Source: JAUQQI01 sp042408785
GTDB taxonomy: Bacteria; Chloroflexota; Dehalococcoidia; JAUQQI01
Assembly: GCA_042408785.1 (NCBI GenBank)
Contig: JBHOQU010000087.1
Coordinates: 1 to 29,689, forward strand
DNA length: 29,689 nt
Reading direction: 5' to 3'
Under the pieces are notes generated by a model. That model searched no databases, had not been told where the DNA came from, and saw only the letters and a program-made list of their open reading frames with translations. The position numbers and the translations under genes were made by a program. Position 1 is the first letter of the stretch, and each line of letters begins with the position of its first letter. Below, piece by piece: positions 1 through 7,355 of the stretch.

Positions 1-112
1 TGTCGCCCCGAAGGATAAAAAGCCTTTCGCCCCTAACCCCCACCGAGCCGTAAAACCCGGGGTTTCCCGAACCGTCAACAATCAGCCCGTCTTTTATCAA
101 AAGGTCCAGCAC
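1..112 (-). CDS. N-acyl-D-amino-acid deacylase (D-aminoacylase), N-terminal fragment
   Basis: Only the first 37 codons are in the window; the gene runs off the left edge. The start is GTG at 110-112, preceded by a GGGAGGAG ribosome binding site at about 119-126. The protein begins MLDLLIKDGLIVDGSGNPGF, followed by YGSVGVRGERLFILRG. This is the usual opening of D-aminoacylase and related amidohydrolases, where the small N-terminal beta-sandwich reads L-I-x-x-G-x-I-x-D-G-T/S-G. The metal-binding residues lie outside the window. It follows dppC by 62 bases on the same strand, so it probably belongs to the same operon and would remove N-acyl groups from imported D-amino acids or peptides. The substrate is inferred. 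A dihydropyrimidinase-like amidohydrolase is the main alternative. Confidence 0.72.
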   Translation of the reverse strand, partial: MLDLLIKDGLIVDGSGNPGFYGSVGVRGERLFILRGD

Positions 113-174
113 GGCTTGCTCCTCCCAGGCCGACTACGGCCTTGCCCTGTCCTGCCTGACAGACCCCGCTGCCT

Positions 175-1080
175 TTACATCAGGTTGCGTAGGCGAGGGT
201 CCAGGTAGTCCCGCAGCCAGTCACCCAACAGGTTGATGGACAGTACCGTCAGGGCTAGAGCCGCCCCTGGAAAGACGGACATCCACCAGGCTGTCCGGAC
301 ATAGTCCCGGGCATCGGTGAGCATATTGCCCCAGCTTGGGATGCTTGGGGGAACGCCGAGGCCTAGGAAGGTGAGGGCGGCCTCAGTGACCATATAGCTT
401 GCGGCCGAGAAGGTGGCCAGAACGATTACCGGTGTCAGAACATTGGGCAAGATGTGGACAAAAAGGATCCGGGCAGTTCCGGCTCCCAACGCCCGCGCGG
501 CCTCCACAAACTCTTTCTCTTTGACCGAAAGCACCTGGCCCCGAACTACCCGGCCATAGGTTACCCAGCCGGCCACCCCCAGCACGATGATAACGTTAAG
601 CAAGCCGCTGCCGATAACGGCGACGATGGAGATGGCCAGTAAGATAAACGGGAACGCCAGCTGAATGTCGGCGACCCGCATAATAATCGCATCCACCAGC
701 CCGCCCCGGTAGCCCGATATGAGCCCCAAAACCGTCCCCAGCGTCCCCGAAATCAGCACGGCCGTGACCCCGACGGTCAGCGAAATTCGGCTGCCGTAAA
801 TTACCCTGGACAGAACATCCCGACCGATCTGGTCCGTTCCCAGGGGATAGGCCGGGTCACCCCCTTCAAGCCAGAAGGGAGGCATGACCCGGCGGGTCAC
901 GTCCCCTTCGGTGGGGTCATGGGGCGCAACTACCGGCGCCAGGGCTGCGGCGAGGACTGCCAGGCTAAGGAATACGGCGCCGAAAAGGACGGCCGGTCCG
1001 GCCCGAGGGAGGGCCCGACGCACGCCTGGCCGGGCCGGAGCCCTGATGAGTACTGCCGCCTCAACCCTGTCACCGGTCAT
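175..1080 (-). CDS. dppC: Dipeptide/oligopeptide ABC transporter permease, DppC/OppC type
   Basis: This is an inner-membrane permease subunit of a peptide-type ABC importer (about 301 residues). After a short basic N-terminus comes a first hydrophobic segment (VLFGAVFLSLAVLAAALAPV). Next is the conserved PLGTDQIGRDVLSRVIYGSR motif of the family, then the multi-helix permease core. The coupling-helix EAA motif reads EAARALGAGTARILFVHILPN. The C-terminus LRDYLDPRLRN is typical of DppC. I chose ATG at 1078-1080 because GAGGG lies 7 bases upstream; a TTG at 1101 would extend the protein by 7 residues. The chosen start lies 10 bases downstream of the dppB stop. No ATPase gene is visible in the window. 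Calling it Dpp rather than Opp or Nik is by similarity only. Confidence 0.93.
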   Translation of the reverse strand: MTGDRVEAAVLIRAPARPGVRRALPRAGPAVLFGAVFLSLAVLAAALAPVVAPHDPTEGDVTRRVMPPFWLEGGDPAYPLGTDQIGRDVLSRVIYGSRISLTVGVTAVLISGTLGTVLGLISGYRGGLVDAIIMRVADIQLAFPFILLAISIVAVIGSGLLNVIIVLGVAGWVTYGRVVRGQVLSVKEKEFVEAARALGAGTARILFVHILPNVLTPVIVLATFSAASYMVTEAALTFLGLGVPPSIPSWGNMLTDARDYVRTAWWMSVFPGAALALTVLSINLLGDWLRDYLDPRLRNLM

Positions 1081-1090
1081 CGGCAAGCCC

Positions 1091-2107
1091 TCACTGAGCA
1101 AGCCTTACCCGCGGGTCCAACCACGCGTACATAAGGTCCACCAGGAGGTTAACGGTTACGAAGACCAAAGCCACGAAAAATACGGCGGCCTGAACCACCG
1201 GAAAGTCCCGCTTGTAAACGGACTGGATAATGAGGCTTCCCATACCCGGCCAGCCGAAGATGCTCTCGGTCACCACGGCACCGCCGAAGAAGAGCCCGAT
1301 ATCCAGGCCCCATATGGTCACCACCGGGATGGCCGCATTCTTCAAGGCGTGGCCAACTACCACCGCCAGCTCCGAGAGGCCCTTGGCCCGAGCGGTCCGA
1401 ATATAGTCGGCCCCCAGCACGTCCAGCATACAGCTCCGGACCAGCCGAACATTACGTCCCAGGGGCGCAGAACCAAGGGTTATCGCCGGCAGGATGACGT
1501 GCTCCAGGCCACCCGATCCCATCGCCGGCAAGAGCCCTAACCAGACGGCGAAAACAAGGATAAGCATCATTCCCAGCCAGAAATTCGGAATGGATTGGCC
1601 GAGGATCGCCAGGGACCGCAAGGCCTGGTCGAAAAGGGTGTTACGGTAAACGGCCGAGACTATTCCAAGGATTAGTGAAAGACCTGCCGAATACGCGAAG
1701 GCCACTACCATCAGGTACAAGGTGAGGGGAAAGCGCTCCAGCACAATGGGCAGAGCCGGCTGGTCGATGAACCTGATTGAGTCCCCGAAATCCCCCATGA
1801 TCACCCCGCGGTACTCCCGGATCCGCCCGGCCACGACCGAAGACATGAACTGGTGCTCGATCACCCGCTCCTCCACCTTCTCACCCAGCACCCGGTCGCC
1901 GAAAAGGAACCGAATGAACTGAAGATGGAGGGGCTTATCGGTTCCCAGTTTCTTGCGCATGAACTCTAAGTCCTGGGGCGACGCATTGTCCGGTAGCATC
2001 AGAGTTGCCGGGTCACCTGTAAGCTGCATGATGGCAAAGACAAGCACCAGTACCCCGAAAATCACCAGGACGGACTGCAGCAGTCGCCGGATGATAAAGC
2101 CCCCCAT
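1091..2107 (-). CDS. dppB: Dipeptide/oligopeptide ABC transporter permease, DppB/OppB type
   Basis: This is the partner permease (about 338 residues) that should form a heterodimer with the downstream DppC in the cytoplasmic membrane. It starts MGGFIIRRLLQSVLVIFGVLV, the classic first helix of DppB. It then has a long extracytoplasmic segment including MRKKLGTDKPLHLQFIRFL, several further helices, and an EAA-type loop (IRTARAKGLSELAVVVGHAL). It ends DLMYAWLDPRVRLAQ, the normal family C-terminus. ATG at 2105-2107 lies two bases after the stop of the binding-protein gene. A longer reading frame to 2170 would overlap that gene and adds no conserved sequence. The periplasmic segment carries an insertion around residues 70-100 (VLGEKVEERVIEHQFMSSVV) that makes it longer than many family members. 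Confidence 0.93.
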   Translation of the reverse strand: MGGFIIRRLLQSVLVIFGVLVLVFAIMQLTGDPATLMLPDNASPQDLEFMRKKLGTDKPLHLQFIRFLFGDRVLGEKVEERVIEHQFMSSVVAGRIREYRGVIMGDFGDSIRFIDQPALPIVLERFPLTLYLMVVAFAYSAGLSLILGIVSAVYRNTLFDQALRSLAILGQSIPNFWLGMMLILVFAVWLGLLPAMGSGGLEHVILPAITLGSAPLGRNVRLVRSCMLDVLGADYIRTARAKGLSELAVVVGHALKNAAIPVVTIWGLDIGLFFGGAVVTESIFGWPGMGSLIIQSVYKRDFPVVQAAVFFVALVFVTVNLLVDLMYAWLDPRVRLAQ

Positions 2108-2109
2108 CC

Positions 2110-3564
2110 TCAGCTTCGGCGCACGCGCATCTCGACAGCCCAGACCATCTCGTCCTGGCGCGGCTTCCACTCAACCCGGTTGCTCACCCCGTAGATATCC
2201 TCGACGTTGTGGGCGAAGATGAAGGGGGCCTCTTCGTAAAGCTCCCGCTGGAGCCGCTTGTACAGCTCCAGTCGGCGCCGCTCGTCGACGGTGGCTTGCG
2301 CCTCCTCGATGAGGGCATCCCAGTCTTTACGGTCTGGACAGCAGGTGAATACCGACGCCGTATGAACCCACGGGAAGAAATAGAGGTCGGCATCAAACAT
2401 CCAGTTGCCCCAGCTGGCGAACATAATGCCGTCAAACACCTCAAGCCGTTTTCCTCGGTCATTGAAGATGCTGTAGTAGTAACCCGATTCGTAAATCTTC
2501 GGGGTAACCCGGATATACTGCGGCCCGAGCTTGTTAAGCTCCGCCGCGATTCCCTCGGCCATCTCCTTGTCTTTGGTGTAGCGGCCCTGAATGTGGTGGA
2601 TCGTCAGGTTGATGGGCAGCGGCACCCCGGATTGGCGCAATAGTTCCCGGGCCTTGTCAGGGTCGTAAGGGTAAGGCTTAAGGTCTGGGTCATAGCCAAA
2701 GGCCCAAGGGGCAACAATCGTCGCCACCCGCCTCCCCATTCCCCGGTAGACCGTGCGCAACAGGCCGTCAATATTGGCGCCGTAGTTTAAAGCCTGCCGG
2801 ACCAGCTTGTTGTTAGTCGGAGGCTTAGTCGGGTGCAGGTACCAGAGGGCCATCCGGTTGCTGGTGACGTTCTCGGTCCGGGCCCGACCGGAGCGGTTGA
2901 TGGCGTCCATTTCGTCCATAGGTACGGCGACGATGATATCCGCATCCCCGGCAAGGAGCGCCGAAACCCGGGTTGAAGCCTCGGGGACGGTCTTGATTAC
3001 CACCCGTTTAAACTCCGGTGGGCCGCCCCAGTACTCCTCGTTGGCCTCCAGAACCATATCACCGTCCCGAACCCACTTTACCAGCCGATAAGGCCCGGTC
3101 CCGTTGGCATTCTCCTGAAGGAAGGCCAGATTATGCTCCGAGTAGAACTTAGGCGAAACGATTCGTGTGGCAAAGCCCGACATCCGGTTGAGAATTATCG
3201 GGTCCGGCTTCGAGGTAATGATCCGGACGGTATACCGGTCAACCGGTTCTGCCCGGTCCAGGATACCGTAGTAGGCCAGGTGGGGCGGCTTCAGGTTCGG
3301 GTCCACCCGCCCCTTAAAGCGGTCAATGGTGAACTTGACGGCTTCGGCGTCGAAAGGTTCACCGTTGTGGAACTTGACCCCTTCCCGGAGCTTGAATTCC
3401 ATCGTGCGCTCGTCAATGCGCCGCCATGACACGGCCAGCTTGGGCTTCCAGCCGTCGGGCCGGATCGTCCGGTCCATCTCCACCAGGGTCTCGAAAATGT
3501 TGCCCAAGGGGCTTTCATCGTATGTATTGATGTGGTTTTGCGGGTCCATGGTCGCCCGGGGCAC
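2110..3564 (-). CDS. ABC transporter substrate-binding protein (SBP_bac_5 family), mature body, frameshifted from its signal peptide
   Basis: This frame holds nearly all of a family 5 extracellular solute-binding protein. Visible signatures are the N-terminal lobe entry MDPQNHINTYDESPLGNIFE, the family motif FKLREGVKFHNGEPFDAEAVKF, the GTGPYRL-type turn (NGTGPYRLVKWVRDGD), and VRQALNYGANIDGL. The C-terminus resembles that of known family members. It should bind peptides or related solutes for the DppB/DppC permeases just downstream. It has no signal peptide in this frame; the first codon offered is a GTG at 3562-3564 with no ribosome binding site. The signal peptide lies in the next frame (3515-3751), and removing one base near 3555-3561 joins the two into an intact protein of about 546 residues, the normal family length. 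As written, the product could not be exported. Confidence 0.9.
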   Translation of the reverse strand: MPRATMDPQNHINTYDESPLGNIFETLVEMDRTIRPDGWKPKLAVSWRRIDERTMEFKLREGVKFHNGEPFDAEAVKFTIDRFKGRVDPNLKPPHLAYYGILDRAEPVDRYTVRIITSKPDPIILNRMSGFATRIVSPKFYSEHNLAFLQENANGTGPYRLVKWVRDGDMVLEANEEYWGGPPEFKRVVIKTVPEASTRVSALLAGDADIIVAVPMDEMDAINRSGRARTENVTSNRMALWYLHPTKPPTNNKLVRQALNYGANIDGLLRTVYRGMGRRVATIVAPWAFGYDPDLKPYPYDPDKARELLRQSGVPLPINLTIHHIQGRYTKDKEMAEGIAAELNKLGPQYIRVTPKIYESGYYYSIFNDRGKRLEVFDGIMFASWGNWMFDADLYFFPWVHTASVFTCCPDRKDWDALIEEAQATVDERRRLELYKRLQRELYEEAPFIFAHNVEDIYGVSNRVEWKPRQDEMVWAVEMRVRRS

Positions 3565-3751
3565 GCCCGTAGATTATCACCAGCTCCTTCTGGGCCTCAA
3601 CCGGCCTGGTCGGCGCCCCCGGCCGGCAGCCGATGACGAAGGGGCCGGTGGCCGCCATCGCCCCGCCAGCCGCCAGGTACCTGGCCGCTACCCTGATAAA
3701 CCCGCGGCGACTGATGTGCACCGTCCTGAGCCGTTCAAGCCAGCCGTCCAT
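3515..3751 (-). CDS. Signal-peptide portion of the frameshifted substrate-binding protein (Tat-type lipoprotein signal)
   Basis: The frame opens with ATG at 3749-3751 behind a strong AAAGGAGG (8 bases upstream), the best ribosome binding site of this operon. It encodes a twin-arginine sequence, ISRRGFIRVAARYLAAGG, then an alanine-rich hydrophobic stretch and the lipobox VIGC (near residue 41). That is the design of a Tat-exported lipoprotein anchored to the outer face of the membrane. The start of the mature protein (EAQKELVIIYGRA) matches the first strand of family 5 binding proteins. The frame then departs from homology (PGDHGPAKPHQYIR) and stops. The natural continuation, ATMDPQNHINTY, is in the next frame, so this is the 5' part of one gene with the entry at 2110-3564. 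A sequencing error or a real inactivating mutation would both explain it. Confidence 0.85.
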   Translation of the reverse strand: MDGWLERLRTVHISRRGFIRVAARYLAAGGAMAATGPFVIGCRPGAPTRPVEAQKELVIIYGRAPGDHGPAKPHQYIR

Positions 3752-3766
3752 TTTGGCCCCCTCCTT

Positions 3767-4687
3767 TCAGTCTCGAGAAAATGCCCACCTCAGACCCGAG
3801 GCCGACACTTCCACCGCATGCCGGCGGGCCGTCCGGGTCCTGGCCAGGCTGAAAAATCCGTGAATCATCCCCCCGTAGCGCAGCAACATCGCGTTAACCC
3901 CGGCCGCCCAGAGCCGCCGGGCATACGCTTCCCCCTCGTCCCGCAAAACGTCATACTCGGCCGTTATTATCAGCCCGGGCGCCACCCCCGAAAGGTCCGG
4001 CGCCCGCAGAACCGAAGCGTACGGATGGGCCCGGTCGGCCTCCCCCGGCAAATAAAGCCCCCAGTACCAGGCCATCTTCTGCCGGGTCAGAAAGTATCCT
4101 TCGGCGTAGGCCCGGTATGATTCGGTTTCCAGGTTATAGTCCGTCACCGGGTAAATCAGAAGCTGATAGGCAACCTCGGGATAACCCCGCTCCCGGGCCA
4201 TCAGGGCCGCCACCGCCGCCAGGTTCCCGCCGGCGCTGTCGCCCCCAACCGCCACCCGGGACCCCGGGCCCAAAAGCTCGGCCCGGTTCTCAAAGGCCCA
4301 AACCGTCCCCTCATAGGCATCCTCCACCGCCGCCGGAAACTTGTGCTCCGGTGCCAGCCGGTAATCCACCGACACCACCACGCACGGCGTCGCATTGGCC
4401 AGGGCCCGGCAGTTGCCGTCATGGGTGTCCAGGTTGCCTACAACCCAGCCGCCGCCGTGGAAATAGACCAGAATGCCCAGCGACCGGGCCGCCGGCCGGT
4501 AGACCCGTACCTTAAGCTCGCCCCCAGGGCCCCGAATCGCCACATCTTCCACCGACGCCACCGGCTCGGCCTCCAGACCCTGGGCCATCCGGATTCGGGC
4601 CGCCCGGGCCTCCGCCACCGTCTCCACCGGGCCCCAAAGCCGGTTAAGCTCTTCAAGGGCCGCTTTCGCCTCGGGATGAAGACTCAT
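3767..4687 (-). CDS. Alpha/beta hydrolase esterase of the hormone-sensitive lipase (HSL, family IV) type
   Basis: This is a complete esterase of 306 residues. The oxyanion-hole motif HGGGW is at residues 77-81, and the nucleophile elbow GDSAGG has Ser151. The acid is Asp246 in AEYDVLRDEGEAYA, and the base is His276 in MIHGFF. YRLAPEHKFPAA, just after the second strand, is also diagnostic of bacterial HSL-type carboxylesterases. No signal peptide is visible, so it should act in the cytoplasm on short-chain acyl esters; the true substrate is unknown. The ATG at 4685-4687 starts one base after the stop of the upstream amidohydrolase, and the stop lies within the ribosome binding site of the binding-protein gene. 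It is therefore translationally embedded in the scavenging operon. Confidence 0.93.
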   Translation of the reverse strand: MSLHPEAKAALEELNRLWGPVETVAEARAARIRMAQGLEAEPVASVEDVAIRGPGGELKVRVYRPAARSLGILVYFHGGGWVVGNLDTHDGNCRALANATPCVVVSVDYRLAPEHKFPAAVEDAYEGTVWAFENRAELLGPGSRVAVGGDSAGGNLAAVAALMARERGYPEVAYQLLIYPVTDYNLETESYRAYAEGYFLTRQKMAWYWGLYLPGEADRAHPYASVLRAPDLSGVAPGLIITAEYDVLRDEGEAYARRLWAAGVNAMLLRYGGMIHGFFSLARTRTARRHAVEVSASGLRWAFSRD

Positions 4688-4688
4688 C

Positions 4689-5900
4689 CTAACCTCCTGA
4701 ACATGGCTCCATCAGCCGCCCTTCCCGGACCACCACGCGTCCCCCCAAAACCACCAGCTCAACCTCCCTAAGCGCCGAAACAGACTTTAAGGGGTCACCC
4801 CGGACCACCAGAAGGTCGGCCAGATACCCCATCCGGAGCCGGCCGACGCCCTCGAGGCCGAGCGCCCGGGCCCCCTCCGCCGTGGCCGAAAGCAGGGCCG
4901 CCTCCGGACTGAGGCCAAGGCCATCGACGTAAATCTCAAGCTCCCTGACCAGGCTGTTAAAGGGGGTCCCGGGAACCCCGGCATCGGTGGCCCCAAAGAG
5001 CCTCGCCCCGAGCCCCACAAGCCTTCGGGTAAGCTTAACCCGTTCGGCCGAGGCGACCGGGCCGTCGGAACCGGCCCACCCCACCGAAAGGGTCGGGCCG
5101 ACGAAAATTCCCCGCCGGACAAGTTCGCAGGCCACCGCTTCGTCAAACTCAAACCCGGTCTCGGCCCCAAGCCAGGAGCAGTGCTCGATGGTGTCGACCC
5201 CGGCCCCGACCGCCAGCCGGATCCCCTCGGTCCCGTGGCAGTGGGCGGCTACCTTGCGCCCCAGCCGGTGGGCATCTTCGACGGCCAGCCTCAGGGTCTC
5301 GGCCGGGTACTGGGCCCGCCTGGGGTTGCTTCCCGGGGTCAGGTTGCCGCCGGTGGCCATGATTTTGATAAAGTCGGCCCCGGCTCTGGCCAGCGACCTC
5401 ACCGCCTTAAGGACCTCGTCCGCCGAGTCGGCCTCCAGGCCGAAGAAGTGGCAGTGGCCGCCGGTGGTGGTAATGGGTGCCCCGCAGGCCACCACCCGCG
5501 GACCTAAGACCAGTCCCGACCGGACCAGGTCTCTGAACTCTAGAATGAGGTTGCCCCGTCCGCCGCAGTCCCGGACGGCGGTTATGCCCGACCTTAAGGC
5601 CAGCCGGGCATTGGCGGCCGCCTTGAAAAGCAGGGCCGCATCCGAGTCCTGCCGGTAGCGGCCGACGACGTCGGGCCCGGCGTCGAAGACCAGGTGGACG
5701 TGGCCGTCGATGAAGCCGGGTAGGAGGGTGTGGTCGGGGAAGTTTAACAGTTCGGCATCCCGATGGGCAGTACCGAGGACCTTCGGAGCCGGGCCCACCG
5801 CCGCAATCCGGTCGGCCTCAACAAGGACGGCCCCGTCGGGAATGACCCCGCCAGGTTCGCCCGTGAAAACCTGCCCCGCCCGAACAATAAGGGCCGCCAT
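4689..5900 (-). CDS. Metal-dependent amidohydrolase, imidazolonepropionase/Xaa-Pro dipeptidase-like (COG1228)
   Basis: This is a cytoplasmic amidohydrolase of 403 residues with the full metal-site set: HxH at His67/His69 (FIDGHVHL), a probable bridging Lys179 (FIKIMATGGN), His220 (VAAHCHG), His240 (IEHCSW) and Asp316 (ATDAGVPGTPF). The pattern matches the binuclear-zinc subgroup that includes prolidase-like and carboxypeptidase-like enzymes. It would hydrolyse an amide or peptide-like bond, but the exact substrate cannot be read from sequence. The start is ATG at 5898-5900, with GGGGGAG 6 bases upstream. The longer reading frame to 5954 is rejected because it would run through the promoter whose -35 ends at 5954. 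It is the first gene of the operon that continues into the esterase, binding protein and permeases. Confidence 0.9.
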   Translation of the reverse strand: MAALIVRAGQVFTGEPGGVIPDGAVLVEADRIAAVGPAPKVLGTAHRDAELLNFPDHTLLPGFIDGHVHLVFDAGPDVVGRYRQDSDAALLFKAAANARLALRSGITAVRDCGGRGNLILEFRDLVRSGLVLGPRVVACGAPITTTGGHCHFFGLEADSADEVLKAVRSLARAGADFIKIMATGGNLTPGSNPRRAQYPAETLRLAVEDAHRLGRKVAAHCHGTEGIRLAVGAGVDTIEHCSWLGAETGFEFDEAVACELVRRGIFVGPTLSVGWAGSDGPVASAERVKLTRRLVGLGARLFGATDAGVPGTPFNSLVRELEIYVDGLGLSPEAALLSATAEGARALGLEGVGRLRMGYLADLLVVRGDPLKSVSALREVELVVLGGRVVVREGRLMEPCSGG

Positions 5901-5925
5901 CGCCAGCTCCCCCGTGGTCTGCAAA

Positions 5926-5954
5926 TTTATAGCAAAAACGTTGTCCGGGGTCAA
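5926..5954 (-). promoter_or_regulatory. Sigma-70-type promoter of the amidohydrolase-transporter operon
   Basis: On the minus strand, TTGACC (5949-5954) and TATAAA (5926-5931) are separated by 17 bases. This is 5/6 and 5/6 agreement with the housekeeping consensus at ideal spacing. The predicted transcription start near 5919 gives a leader of roughly 19 bases, which contains the GGGGGAG ribosome binding site of the amidohydrolase. It lies in the 192-base divergent spacer between this operon and the M16 peptidase gene. Confidence 0.72.
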
Positions 5955-6092
5955 AGGCCCGGGTTGTTTCGGTCAGTCCTTCCCGATCGTGCTCCTTTAC
6001 AGCCAAGCCAACCCACAGCCAGTTCGGAAACGTTAAGGGGCGCCTGCCGACAGGCCGCTCAGTTCGCTAATATTTACTTTAGGAGCCGCACG

Positions 6093-7355
6093 ATGTACAC
6101 ACGAACCACCTTCCCCAACGGCCTTCGGGTCCTCCTCGGTGAGCTGCCGTCGGCCCGGTCGGTAAGCGTCTGCCTCTTCATCGGCATCGGCTCCCGCTAC
6201 GAAACCGACGAGCTGGCCGGCGTCTCCCACTTCATCGAGCACATGGTCTTCAAGGGCACCGGCCGCTGGCCCGAAGCCCGCCTCATCAGCGAGGCCGTCG
6301 AATCTACCGGCGGCACCCTCAACGCGGCCACCGACCGGGAGCTTACCGTCTACTGGGCGAAGGTTCCCGCCCAGCACTTCCGGGTCGCCGCCGAGGTGGT
6401 CATCGACCTGGTCCGCAACCCCCTCTTTCCCCCGGCCGAACTGGAAAAGGAGCGGCAGGTCATCCTCGAAGAGCTGCGGATGGTTAACGACACGCCCCAG
6501 CAGCTGGTGGACCTGCTCATCGACCAGGTGATGTGGCCCAACCAGCCCATCGGCCGGGATGTGGCCGGAACCAAGGAGTCGGTCTCGGCCATGAGCCTCA
6601 ACCAGCTCGTGGACTTCTGGGCCAGGACTTACCGCCCCAACAACGCGGTGGTGGCCGTGGCCGGCCGCTTCAACCCCGAAGAGGTCCTCGACCTGCTCTA
6701 CGCCAGGTTACACGACTGGGAACCGGCCGATCCCCCCACCCTTACCCCGGCCACCGACCCCGACTCGGGGCCCCGAACCGGCGGCGTCTACCGCCGAACG
6801 GAACAGGCCCACTTCTGCCTGGCCGCGCCGGGCCTGGCCATAACCGACCCGGACCGCACCACCCTCGACCTCCTCAACGTTATCCTCGGCGACGGGATGA
6901 GCAGCCGGCTCTTCCTCGAGCTGCGGGAACGGCGGGGCCTCGTCTACGACGTCCACAGTTATGTCGAGTATCTGCGGGATACCGGCTCCGAGACCGTATA
7001 CGCCGGGGTCGAACCGGCCCGGCTGCCCGAGGCCCTGGCCGCCGTCGTTGACCAGCTCCGCCGGCTGACCGACCGGGTCGACGAGGCTGAACTCAAGAAG
7101 GCCCAGGAGCTGGTGAAGGGCCGGCTGGAGCTCAGGCTGGAGGACACCCGCAGCTACGCCGGTTGGCTGGGAACCCAGGAGCTTCTCACCGGGAAAGTCA
7201 TGACCGTCGATGAGGTGATGGCTGAAGTCGACCGGGTGAGCCCCGACGACATCGTACGCCTGGCCCGCCGACTCTTCCGGGCAGACCGCCTTAATCTGGC
7301 AGTGGTGGGTCCCATTCGCCGGCCTGAGCGGCTGGCAAGCCTGCTACGCCTCTAG
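6093..7355 (+). CDS. M16B family zinc metallopeptidase (processing-peptidase-like)
   Basis: This is a 420-residue protein of the pitrilysin family. The inverted zinc motif HFIEH is at residues 46-50, and the third ligand is expected at Glu126 (VILEELRM), about 76 residues later as the family requires. NAATDRELTVYWAKV follows the motif as in mitochondrial processing peptidase-like enzymes. The second, non-catalytic half carries SSRLFLELRERRGLVYDV, the conserved Arg/Tyr substrate-clamp region. There is no signal peptide, so it is probably cytoplasmic, cutting peptides or small proteins. ATG at 6093 has AGGAG 8 bases upstream. A longer in-frame extension back to 5763 lacks homology and crosses the divergent promoter. 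The 3' end overlaps the convergent HAD gene by 12 bases. Confidence 0.93.
   Translation: MYTRTTFPNGLRVLLGELPSARSVSVCLFIGIGSRYETDELAGVSHFIEHMVFKGTGRWPEARLISEAVESTGGTLNAATDRELTVYWAKVPAQHFRVAAEVVIDLVRNPLFPPAELEKERQVILEELRMVNDTPQQLVDLLIDQVMWPNQPIGRDVAGTKESVSAMSLNQLVDFWARTYRPNNAVVAVAGRFNPEEVLDLLYARLHDWEPADPPTLTPATDPDSGPRTGGVYRRTEQAHFCLAAPGLAITDPDRTTLDLLNVILGDGMSSRLFLELRERRGLVYDVHSYVEYLRDTGSETVYAGVEPARLPEALAAVVDQLRRLTDRVDEAELKKAQELVKGRLELRLEDTRSYAGWLGTQELLTGKVMTVDEVMAEVDRVSPDDIVRLARRLFRADRLNLAVVGPIRRPERLASLLRL

Noticed and set aside
147..162. Inverted repeat CTGTC-N6-GACAG between dppC and the D-aminoacylase gene as a terminator
   Set aside because: It has only a five-base stem and no following T-run; read-through into the downstream gene is more likely.
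3555..3561. Programmed ribosomal frameshifting at the CCCCGGG tract of the binding-protein gene
   Set aside because: No stimulatory Shine-Dalgarno-like element, stop codon at the slip site or known precedent in this family; a simple indel explains it better.
6068..6073. TATAAT-like TAATAT as the M16 peptidase promoter
   Set aside because: No -35 element lies 16-18 bases upstream, and the implied transcript start would fall on the ribosome binding site.
5763..6092. A 110-residue N-terminal extension of the M16 peptidase
   Set aside because: The extension is nonconserved, crosses the divergent promoter of the amidohydrolase operon, and the internal ATG at 6093 has AGGAG at proper spacing.
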